This document shows positions 1 through 6,681 of a stretch of 64,000 nt of DNA, piece by piece. Under the pieces are notes generated by a model. The model was not told the DNA's origin, searched no databases, and saw only the letters and a program-made list of their open reading frames with translations. The DNA is from RI-106 sp964496875 (GTDB lineage Bacteria > Cyanobacteriota > Vampirovibrionia > Obscuribacterales > Obscuribacteraceae), in the NCBI GenBank assembly GCA_964496875.1, contig CAZCBH010000001.1:146719-210718 (forward strand), read 5' to 3'. A program made the translations under genes and the position numbers. Numbering within the stretch: the first letter of the stretch is position 1; every line of letters starts with the position of its first letter.

Positions 1-1101
1 TAGATAATGTGCTCTTTGCAGGGAGATTCTGGCTAGCTTCTCGAATCCGGATTTGCCCAGCATTGTCGCATAGACCAGCATGGAGAGCGCATTGAGCGCC
101 TGGTTCGTACATATGTTGGAAGTCGCCTTGGCTCTTCTTATGTGTTGTTCCCTGGTTTGCAGGGTGAGGGTGAAGGCGCGCTTGCCTTCCTTATCCTGGG
201 TGACACCGGCCAGTCTTCCAGGCAACTGCCGCATGTACTCTTTTTTGCAAGCCATATATCCGGCAGAAGGTCCGCCGAAATTAAGGAAGTTACCGCAAGA
301 CTGAGCATCACCTACGACTATGTCCGCACCGAGTACTCCGGGTGCCTCCAGAAGACCGAGGCTAATAGGATCGCTCACGACAATCAAGAGTGCACCACTA
401 TCGGTTGCGATTTTCGAAAGAGCATTCATGTCCTCGTAGCATCCGAAGAAATTCGGGTACTGGACAATCAATCCTGCGGTCTCTTGGTCAATCTTGAGCC
501 CGGAGGGTTCGACCGCGCCTTCCGGGCAGTCTATGGTCTCGTACTCCAGTTTCAGAGCTTTGGCGTAGCCGCTGGTCACCATTCTGTGTTCGGGGTTCAC
601 CGAGTGAAGCGCTACCAGCTTGGATCTGCCTGTGACGCGGCAGGCCATAAGACCTGCTTCGGCGCAGGCAGTGGGTCCATCGTACATAGAGGCGTTAGCC
701 ACATCCATGCCTGTGATCATGCAGATCGCTGTTTGGAATTCATAAATTGCTTGCAAGCTGCCCTGGGAAACTTCGGGCTGATAGGGTGTGTAAGCGGTGG
801 CGAACTCGGACCTTGATACTATTTGTGGTACTACCGAAGGCACGTAGCGCTGGTATTGACCGCCGCCTAGAAAGCAGGCTTGTTTGGAAGCAGGTCTGTT
901 TTTGGAGGCGAGACCGTCTACATGGTGAATCAGTTCGAGCTCGCTCAGACCGTTTTTGATTTTGATCGCTTCCGCCCTTAAATTCGCCGGGATATGGGCT
1001 ATTAGTTCTTCGAAGGAGCGGACACCTATCTTCTCTAGCATCGCCTCTCGGTCTCGCGATGTATGAGGCAGGTACGGGATGTTTGCTGTGTCTTCGTTCA
1101 T
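1..1101 (-). CDS. gcvPA: Glycine dehydrogenase (decarboxylating) subunit 1, 3' end cut by window edge
   Basis: The minus strand is open from an ATG at 1101 to the left edge (367 codons), so the C-terminus, probably about 80 residues, lies outside. The translation begins MNEDTANIPYLPHTS and carries the family stretches PYQPEVSQGSLQAIYEFQT, GMDVANASMYDG, FGGPSAGYMA and ATSNICTNQAL. GcvPA and GcvPB form the split form of the PLP-dependent P protein of the glycine cleavage system. It decarboxylates glycine and passes the aminomethyl group to lipoyl-GcvH in the cytoplasm. The PLP lysine lies on the other subunit, which would be expected next along the minus strand, outside the window. The gene diverges from pth across a 188-bp gap. 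There is only a weak purine-rich ribosome site upstream. Family identity is strong; the end is unknown. Confidence 0.9.
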   Translation of the reverse strand, partial: MNEDTANIPYLPHTSRDREAMLEKIGVRSFEELIAHIPANLRAEAIKIKNGLSELELIHHVDGLASKNRPASKQACFLGGGQYQRYVPSVVPQIVSRSEFATAYTPYQPEVSQGSLQAIYEFQTAICMITGMDVANASMYDGPTACAEAGLMACRVTGRSKLVALHSVNPEHRMVTSGYAKALKLEYETIDCPEGAVEPSGLKIDQETAGLIVQYPNFFGCYEDMNALSKIATDSGALLIVVSDPISLGLLEAPGVLGADIVVGDAQSCGNFLNFGGPSAGYMACKKEYMRQLPGRLAGVTQDKEGKRAFTLTLQTREQHIRRAKATSNICTNQALNALSMLVYATMLGKSGFEKLARISLQRAHYL

Positions 1102-1289
1102 TTTCGTCTGAGAGTCCTCTTCTTTGAAGCAAATGAGCTGAAACCGGCTTTGTTACAGTGGATGAATTTCCATGTAATCGTCGCAAGCTCATAGTTTAGC
1201 TTCTGTATTAATAGATTGAGCATGACATTAAGAGAAGACATCATTAATATTGAGACAGGTTCTCCGACCTCGCCCATTAGATTAAAAAT

Positions 1290-1904
1290 ATGAAACTTGT
1301 AGTCGGCCTTGGCAATCCAGGCAGTGAATATGAAAACACCAGGCATAATGCCGGCTTTCGCGTAGTCGATCTTCTCGGCACCGAATTCAGTGCAGGGTTT
1401 CGCAGTAAGAGTCATGTTTTGAGGGGCACCACTTACGATTACGCTAAAGTGGAGATTGCCAAGCAGGAAGTTGTTCTGCTCAAGCCGATGACTTACATGA
1501 ATCTATCAGGAACGGCTGTCAAAGCTGCTCTTGACTGGTTCAAAATAGAAGTGGCCGATTTGATCGTGTTGCATGACGATGTGTCTCTGCCTCTTGGAAA
1601 GATACGTATTCAAAATGGATCAGGCGCCGGCGGTCAGCATGGTGTCGAATCGATTATCGAGAATCTGAAAGGCAACAAATCCTTTAACAGAATAAAGATA
1701 GGAGTCGGACCCGACCCCGGCGGTGCTGTTCGACATAAATTCGTTCTGGCTCCGGTGGCTTATGAAGACCGGCAACTTTATCTCGACGTCCTGACAATGA
1801 CCGCCCAGGCGGTCAAGTTCATTATTCGCAACGGACACGGGCGAGCAGCCAACAAATATAACGGTATGGATTTACGTCCCGTCGACGAAGAGCCCAAGTC
1901 TTAA
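1290..1904 (+). CDS. pth: Peptidyl-tRNA hydrolase
   Basis: A 204-residue protein of the usual Pth length. It cleaves peptidyl-tRNA released from stalled ribosomes and recycles the tRNA. It starts MKLVVGLGNPG with the conserved Asn at residue 9. The catalytic His is residue 19 (TRHNAGF), the conserved Asp is residue 96 (LHDDVSLPLG), and the substrate-binding stretch LLKPMTYMNLSG is intact. The usual GGHNG motif reads GGQHG (Gln116-His117), so both the His and the Asn of that motif are changed. No good ribosome-binding site precedes the ATG. A 6-bp hairpin (1898-1913) overlaps the stop codon but has no T-run. Identity is secure. Confidence 0.95.
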   Translation: MKLVVGLGNPGSEYENTRHNAGFRVVDLLGTEFSAGFRSKSHVLRGTTYDYAKVEIAKQEVVLLKPMTYMNLSGTAVKAALDWFKIEVADLIVLHDDVSLPLGKIRIQNGSGAGGQHGVESIIENLKGNKSFNRIKIGVGPDPGGAVRHKFVLAPVAYEDRQLYLDVLTMTAQAVKFIIRNGHGRAANKYNGMDLRPVDEEPKS

Positions 1905-1966
1905 AAATAAGACACCGAGTTCTTCGGCCTTCGAAGCATATTCAATAGGTCGCAAAGGAGGCATCA

Positions 1967-2041
1967 ATGGCATATTTATCCCGTTTCGATCACTTACCGG
2001 TCGGTCTCAGTCCGACATTTATCATCCTGATTAAATTGTGA
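1967..2041 (+). CDS. Possible 24-aa small protein or leader peptide
   Basis: An ATG at 1967 follows an excellent Shine-Dalgarno sequence (AAAGGAGG, 1954-1961) with a short spacer, and the frame runs 24 codons to TGA. The peptide begins MAYLSRFDHLPVG and ends in a hydrophobic stretch FIILIKL, so it may touch the membrane. It lies about 210 bp upstream of the cbb3 oxidase gene. I recognise no family. The strong ribosome site argues for translation, but the length makes the call uncertain. It could be a leader peptide or the remnant of a longer gene. Confidence 0.35.
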   Translation: MAYLSRFDHLPVGLSPTFIILIKL

Positions 2042-2096
2042 ATTCTTACATACTATTAATGGAACCCTTGCCGCAATCGCTTTCTGTCAACAGGTA

Positions 2097-2235
2097 GGGC
2101 TCCTGAGCCCCCGGGACCCTTTTGCCGGGGAACGCTGTGATAATTTTCAGTGAAAAAACATTACTGTGCACGGCTTCGGACGATGTCAGTAATCTAGAAT
2201 CTAGCCTGGTTTAAGTCCAGACGTTGGAAGCCAAC
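2097..2235 (+). promoter_or_regulatory. Structured 5' leader of the respiratory operon
   Basis: Four inverted repeats lie in a row: GGGCT/AGCCC (2097-2110), CCCCGG/CCGGGG (2109-2130, sharing two bases with the first), ATTACTG/CAGTAAT (2160-2193, enclosing a C-TTCG-G tetraloop) and GTTGG/CCAAC (2223-2235). The last sits next to the GGAG that precedes the GTG start of the oxidase gene. None is followed by a T-run, so these are not simple terminators. I infer a folded leader that could affect translation or message stability. It matches no riboswitch class that I recognise. Confidence 0.4.
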
Positions 2236-2252
2236 TTGGAGATTAGTAATTC

Positions 2253-3647
2253 GTGAGCGGCATTCTTGACAAACTTTTGAGCGACAAGGAAGGTAGCGCC
2301 AGTCGTAACTTCCTTCTATCCGCGCTGTGGTGGTCTTTGTGGGGGATGGGAGCAGGACTTTTCGCTTCCATGGAGTTCGTGAATCCGGACCTCGTTCACA
2401 ACGTACCGCAGCTTTCCATGCCACACTTGAGAATGTGGCACGTGAACGCCGTCGCGGTGGGCTGGTTGTCCATGGCTTATGTGGGCTCCATTTTCCACAT
2501 GGTCCCCACCCTGTGCAAAAACAAGCTTCACTCAGAGAAGCTGGGCAACTTCACGATGTGGGCCTGGAACGGAGTGATGGTGGCTGCGTTCTGTACCCTG
2601 CTCAACGGCAACACCGAAGGTCGTGAGTATGCCGAGTTGGGAGCTCTGCTCGACGTTCTGGTTGTGGTGGCACTCTGTCTGCTCACCTACAACATCTGGA
2701 TGACCATCGTTAATAGAAAAGTTCAAAAATTGTATGTGAGTCTCTGGTACTTCCTGGGCTCACTTTTTTGGTTCCCTCTCGTGTGGATCATAGGCCAGCG
2801 GACTTTCGTATCGCTTCCCGGTCTGAATGATGCCATCATCGGTTGGTTCTACGGTCACAATATATTAGGTATGTGGTTCACCACCGTGGGTGTCGGCTTG
2901 ATGTATTACCTCCTGCCGCGTCTCACCAAGGCACCCTTATACAGCCATGGTCTCTCCATGCTGGGTTTCTGGGGTATCGCTCTTTTCTACGCTCCGACCG
3001 GAACGCACCACATCACTCAATCACCGGTTCCCGAGTGGTTGAAAGCGATAGCGATTATCTCTTCGATTTTCCTTCTGGTTCCGGTTCTTACCGTTCTAAC
3101 CAACTTCTTCATGACCATGAAAGGTCGCTGGCACATGCCGGTCAATGACATGGCGTTGCGTTTTGCGGTCACTTCGTGTTTCTTCTACCTTCTTACCTGT
3201 TTGCAAGGTCCTTTCCAGGCCACCAGATGGGTGAACTGGTACCTGCACTTCACCCAGTGGGTCGTGGGTCATGCCCACGCCGCCCTGCTCGGCACCTTCT
3301 CCTTCATCGTCACCGCATCCATTTATTATGCGTTGCCCAGATTGGTCGGTTTCGAGAAATGGCACAGTGAAGGTTTGATCCGCTTGCACTACTGGTTCAA
3401 GCTTATTGGTTTCATCATCTTCTACTTCGCTCTCACCGTCGCCGGACTGGTTCAGTCGGCCGGATGGGCCATGGGTTATCCGGTTGACCAGTGGAGCAAT
3501 ACTCTTACTCCCTACTGGTTTACCCGTTCGATAGGCGGATTGCTGATCGTTACCGGTCAATGTCTCTTCGCTTACAACGTATTCCGGACCATCTATACAG
3601 CGCGTAAAGCGAACGTCAAGGCCAAAACTAGGGAGGTTAAGGTTTAA
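2253..3647 (+). CDS. ccoN: cbb3-type cytochrome c oxidase subunit I
   Basis: This 464-residue, about 12-helix membrane protein is the catalytic subunit of a C-family heme-copper oxidase, reducing O2 to water with electrons from cytochrome c. The metal sites are visible. His63 (RMWHVNAVAVGW) is a low-spin heme ligand. His202 (WFYGHN) and His252-His253 (GTHHITQSP) are CuB ligands. Tyr246 sits six residues before the His pair, where C-family oxidases carry the cross-linked Tyr. His340/His342 (VVGHAHAALLG) are the remaining heme ligands. The start is GTG with GGAG 11 nt upstream. The stop overlaps the next ATG by one base (TAATG), so the two are translationally coupled. It is first in the operon. 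Identity is strong. Confidence 0.93.
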   Translation: MSGILDKLLSDKEGSASRNFLLSALWWSLWGMGAGLFASMEFVNPDLVHNVPQLSMPHLRMWHVNAVAVGWLSMAYVGSIFHMVPTLCKNKLHSEKLGNFTMWAWNGVMVAAFCTLLNGNTEGREYAELGALLDVLVVVALCLLTYNIWMTIVNRKVQKLYVSLWYFLGSLFWFPLVWIIGQRTFVSLPGLNDAIIGWFYGHNILGMWFTTVGVGLMYYLLPRLTKAPLYSHGLSMLGFWGIALFYAPTGTHHITQSPVPEWLKAIAIISSIFLLVPVLTVLTNFFMTMKGRWHMPVNDMALRFAVTSCFFYLLTCLQGPFQATRWVNWYLHFTQWVVGHAHAALLGTFSFIVTASIYYALPRLVGFEKWHSEGLIRLHYWFKLIGFIIFYFALTVAGLVQSAGWAMGYPVDQWSNTLTPYWFTRSIGGLLIVTGQCLFAYNVFRTIYTARKANVKAKTREVKV

Positions 3648-4597
3648 TGAACGGTAACGGCTACCGACTCGGTGCCATTGGTATCATCTCGACCTTTTTC
3701 ATAATCATCTTTTCGACCGTTCTGATGCCTATGGTCATTTTCAGACCTGAAGCAACCCCGAGTCATAACGATTACACGGCCGAGAAATCTGTGGCGGATC
3801 CGATTCGCGGAAGAAGAATCTATATCAGGGAAGGCTGTCTTTACTGCCATACCCAGTTCACCCGTTTGCAAGACCGTGGTTACGGACCGCTGGTCAAAGC
3901 CGGTGACTTTCGTTATGAAACTCCTCACCAGCTCGGTACCGCCAGAACCGGTCCTGACCTGACCAACGAAGGCGGCAGAATGCCTTCGGAATGGCAGAAG
4001 GCTCACTTGATCCAGCCCCGTGCCGTCAAGCCCGGTTCCATCATGCCTAGCTTCAGTTATCTTTCCGAGCGCGATATGAACGACCTGGTCGCTTATATTC
4101 AGACTCTTGGAAATAACAGAAAAGTAGATAAGTGGGTGGAAGCACCGGCTGAGTATTTGCCATCCACCTGGACCGGTCAGAACCTGGCTAAGAACAACCA
4201 CGTCGACACCAGCTCCGATGCCGCGGCCAATGCAGGCAGAGGTATCTTCACCCAGAACTGTACCGCCTGTCACGGTCTCAATGGCGAGGGCAACGGTCCG
4301 AACTCTCTTACTCTTCTGAAGAAGCCTGCCAATTTCACCAGGCCTTTCTTCAAGCAGTACACCGATCAGATGTGGTACTACCGGGTCGCCGAAGGTGTTC
4401 CCGGAACGAGAATGCCCCGCTTCGGTCTCAACCTGACCCAGGAAGAGATCTGGTATCTGGTGGCATATCTCAAGACCCTTCCACAAGATCAGGAAGTGTT
4501 GATCGACTCGGTAGACGAAGTCAATAAAGTCGATCATATCAAGCTGCCCAAGCTGACCAATCAGCTCTACGAACCCCACCACGGCGGTCACGAGTAA
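3647..4597 (+). CDS. cbb3 oxidase CcoO-CcoP fusion, diheme cytochrome c
   Basis: A 316-residue protein with one N-terminal membrane helix (about 8-32) and two cytochrome c domains facing the periplasm. The first is CcoO-like, with heme motif CLYCH (64-68), TGPDLTNEGGRMPSEW and likely Met ligand in SIMPSF. The second is like one CcoP domain, with CTACH (205-209) and likely ligand in TRMPRFG. In proteobacteria, CcoO carries one heme and CcoP two, on separate proteins; here one chain carries two hemes and no separate CcoP follows. It should feed electrons from soluble or anchored cytochrome c into CcoN. It overlaps ccoN by one base and is followed after 15 bp by the CcoS-like gene. Confidence 0.88.
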   Translation: MNGNGYRLGAIGIISTFFIIIFSTVLMPMVIFRPEATPSHNDYTAEKSVADPIRGRRIYIREGCLYCHTQFTRLQDRGYGPLVKAGDFRYETPHQLGTARTGPDLTNEGGRMPSEWQKAHLIQPRAVKPGSIMPSFSYLSERDMNDLVAYIQTLGNNRKVDKWVEAPAEYLPSTWTGQNLAKNNHVDTSSDAAANAGRGIFTQNCTACHGLNGEGNGPNSLTLLKKPANFTRPFFKQYTDQMWYYRVAEGVPGTRMPRFGLNLTQEEIWYLVAYLKTLPQDQEVLIDSVDEVNKVDHIKLPKLTNQLYEPHHGGHE

Positions 4598-4612
4598 AGG
4601 AGGTAGAAGTCT

Positions 4613-4855
4613 ATGTGTCCTAACTGTATTCTCAACCAGTCGCCTTTAGATACTGGTCTTTATATAGCCTTCGGCGTATGCGTGATCTTCTTCATCATGG
4701 CTGTCTGGGCAATGTGGTGGGCTATAGGCAACGGTGAGTTCGAGGATATCGAATCGACGAAGTTCGACATGCTCGATGATTCCGAAAACGGCAACCTGGC
4801 AGGCAAAGCCAGGCAGGCTGTCGAAAGGGCCAGAGAAGCCAAACAAAACGGTTGA
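4613..4855 (+). CDS. CcoS-like cbb3 oxidase maturation protein
   Basis: An 80-residue protein with one membrane helix (about 16-38) followed by WAIGNGEFEDIES. This matches the pattern at the end of the CcoS/FixS helix, a Gly followed by an acidic stretch. CcoS proteins are needed to put cofactors into CcoN. The N-terminus has a CPNC pair and the C-terminus is a charged tail rich in Ala, Arg and Glu that CcoS usually lacks. A very good ribosome site (AAAGGAGG) lies 8-9 bases upstream of the ATG. Its place between the oxidase genes and the other respiratory genes supports the call. A structural CcoQ-like subunit is the alternative. Confidence 0.65.
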   Translation: MCPNCILNQSPLDTGLYIAFGVCVIFFIMAVWAMWWAIGNGEFEDIESTKFDMLDDSENGNLAGKARQAVERAREAKQNG

Positions 4856-4887
4856 TGCATAGACAGGATATTTAGCGGAGAGAGATC

Positions 4888-5040
4888 ATGGCGGAAGATA
4901 TCAAACAAGAAGAAGAGCACTATGAAGAAGTGTCCGAATACAGAATCGGCGAAGGTCCGCCCCCGCCATTTCTGGTCATCTGCTTCATACTGATCTTCAT
5001 CTACGCGGCTGTTTCGTGGATACCGTTCTTCAACTACTAA
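4888..5040 (+). CDS. 50-aa single-helix membrane protein, possible split CcoP anchor
   Basis: An ORF of 51 codons begins at the ATG at 4888 after AGCGGAGAGAG. The protein has an acidic N-terminal half (MAEDIKQEEEHYEE), a Pro run (GEGPPPPF) and one membrane helix near the C-terminus ending WIPFFNY. An acidic cytoplasmic segment, then prolines, then a helix is the layout of the N-terminal anchor of CcoP, which is otherwise missing here. I infer a detached anchor or small structural subunit of the oxidase. The position between the ccoS-like and cytochrome c genes, the spacing (32 bp before, under 20 bp after) and the clean ribosome site support a real gene. Confidence 0.7.
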   Translation: MAEDIKQEEEHYEEVSEYRIGEGPPPPFLVICFILIFIYAAVSWIPFFNY

Positions 5041-5059
5041 AAAGTTCTTGAATAAAAAA

Positions 5060-6079
5060 ATGAGTCCTTCAAATCACATGAAAAACCTTACTAGCTTTAC
5101 TAAGCGAATCGACAAATTAGCCATAGCCCTTCTGACGGTTCCGGTACTGGTAGCCATGACCGCTTGTACCGGAGAGATGAACGTCGACGTTAGGAAGGAC
5201 AGCCTGGCGGCACGTGATGCCACCCATAGTGCTGATCTGGTTCTTATGCCGGATTCGAGACCCTCGGTGGGAGACGGTAGTGTCTACTGGAAACAGGCGA
5301 ACTGCGCTTCCTGTCATGGTGACGCCGGAAAAGGTGTTCCCGGAAAGTGTGATATCGATTTGACCGACATAGAGAAGATGCGTGGTCGTAAGCCTATCGA
5401 GCAGTACGAAGCTATTGCTTTCGGAAAAGGGGTGATCACCAAGATGCCGGTACTCTCCGAAGAAGGCAAGGTAGAGAACATGGATCCTCAGGTGGTGAGA
5501 GAGTTTACCCATCCCAGCTTCTCTGATAAATATGACAGGCGAGTTCTCTGGGATCTCGTATTCTACAGCCGCTCTCTAGCGGCTCCTCTCTTGAGCGAGA
5601 AAGAGCACGCGGCAATCACCGCTGTTTTCGGTGCCAACTGTGCTGTTTGCCATGGTACAAAAGGTGCCGGCGACGGTCCTTTGAACAAGGGTCTTGTTCT
5701 TCAACCGGCTCCGGCCAACTTCAACCAGTTCAATCGTTTTTATGACCGTACCGATGAGCAGATCTGGGACCACATCGCCAATGGTATCAAGTGGGAAGGT
5801 ATGCCTAATTTCCTCGGTAAAGAGGACAGAAAGAACGGCGTGAAATTCGATGCCGACTATATATGGAAACTGGTGCAGTATGTGCGCAACTTCCATGAAA
5901 TGCCCGACTTCGAACTGGAGCAACCTCCTAAAGGTGCTGCCGCTCCTGCTGCCACCGAGACTAAAACCGAAACCGAAACAAAAGAAGGCTCAGCATCAGA
6001 GGCAGAAAAGCCCGCCAATCCTGCTGAAACCAACACAACTACTTCAAGCGAGACTAAGGAAGATCCGGCGGCGCATTAG
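5060..6079 (+). CDS. Diheme cytochrome c lipoprotein
   Basis: About 339 residues. The N-terminus has a basic segment, a hydrophobic core and a lipobox (VAMTAC), so the protein should be anchored to a membrane by lipid and face the periplasm. Two heme c motifs are present, CASCH (in QANCASCHGDAGKG) and CAVCH (in GANCAVCHGTKGAGDGP), each followed by a cytochrome c fold. The C-terminus is a low-complexity tail rich in Ala, Thr, Glu and Pro. Between the oxidase and Rieske genes, it is the likely electron carrier from the Rieske protein to the CcoO-P fusion. The frame is open from a TTG at 5048. I prefer the ATG at 5060; another ATG at 5078 would give a shorter signal peptide. None has a good ribosome site. 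Confidence 0.88.
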   Translation: MSPSNHMKNLTSFTKRIDKLAIALLTVPVLVAMTACTGEMNVDVRKDSLAARDATHSADLVLMPDSRPSVGDGSVYWKQANCASCHGDAGKGVPGKCDIDLTDIEKMRGRKPIEQYEAIAFGKGVITKMPVLSEEGKVENMDPQVVREFTHPSFSDKYDRRVLWDLVFYSRSLAAPLLSEKEHAAITAVFGANCAVCHGTKGAGDGPLNKGLVLQPAPANFNQFNRFYDRTDEQIWDHIANGIKWEGMPNFLGKEDRKNGVKFDADYIWKLVQYVRNFHEMPDFELEQPPKGAAAPAATETKTETETKEGSASEAEKPANPAETNTTTSSETKEDPAAH

Positions 6080-6111
6080 CTGCCGCCCCTCAAATACCAG
6101 GTGATAAAACA

Positions 6112-6681
6112 ATGAGCGATGGGATAAAAAGAAGAACAATTTTGAAGACGGTGGCTGCGGTGCCGCTGGCTCTGACATTCGGTCTTTTGGCCTCACCCTT
6201 CTTACGCTATTTGAGACCGACGCTCGGGCCGCTCGACGTGCTCGGCCCCTCCGACCAGCCGCTTGCAGAGCCGCCTATTCCGACCTTCTCCGAAGAGGAG
6301 TTCCCGGAGCCGTGGACCTGTATTCCTTTTATGTTCAATCAGAAGTATCTGGAATACAACCCTGAGTTGAAAGAAGTCAGAACCATCCCCGGTTTCATCG
6401 TCAAGTTGCCTAATGGTGAACTGGTGGCATACAGTCGCATCTGTCCGCACCTCGGCTGTATCTTCAACTATGTCAAGGACCCGGAGGAATGCGCCAAGGG
6501 CTATAACTATAAGCCCCAGGGACCGGTCTTCGCTTGTCCTTGCCACCTGAGCGTTTACGATATCGCCCAGGCCGGAAAAGTAGTCAGTGGTCCCGCACCG
6601 AGACCACCTCGTAAATTCGAGCTCAAAAAAGAAGGTAACCAGGTTAAGGTAATATCATTGGAGGCCGGTTCAATTGCCTAG
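6112..6681 (+). CDS. Rieske [2Fe-2S] protein of a cytochrome bc-type complex
   Basis: A 189-residue protein with an N-terminal basic segment (IKRRTILK) and membrane helix (about 11-30), then a Rieske domain. The cluster ligands are in CPHLGC (Cys111, His113) and CPCHLS (Cys142, His145), with Cys116 and Cys144 placed to form the usual disulfide. It takes the high-potential electron from quinol at the Qo site of cytochrome b and passes it to cytochrome c. An insert of about 20 residues (VKDPEECAKGYNYKPQG) separates the two cluster loops. The gene ends inside the start of the cytochrome b gene (8-nt overlap), so the pair is coupled. Confidence 0.93.
   Translation: MSDGIKRRTILKTVAAVPLALTFGLLASPFLRYLRPTLGPLDVLGPSDQPLAEPPIPTFSEEEFPEPWTCIPFMFNQKYLEYNPELKEVRTIPGFIVKLPNGELVAYSRICPHLGCIFNYVKDPEECAKGYNYKPQGPVFACPCHLSVYDIAQAGKVVSGPAPRPPRKFELKKEGNQVKVISLEAGSIA

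Larger units (their letters stand above)
1905..2252 (+). other. Long leader between pth and the respiratory operon
   Basis: These 348 bp hold no ordinary gene. I see a 24-codon ORF with a strong ribosome-binding site (1967-2041) and, downstream of it, a series of small inverted repeats reaching to the start of the oxidase gene. I could not place a confident promoter. The region probably contains the promoter and 5' leader of the operon that starts at 2253. Confidence 0.5.

Noticed and set aside
142..816. Open frame on the plus strand
   Set aside because: It lies entirely over the gcvPA coding strand, which has clear family motifs. The plus frame has no recognisable protein.
3644..4591. Long minus-strand open frame
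   Set aside because: It is antisense to the CcoO-CcoP fusion, whose two heme motifs fix the coding strand.
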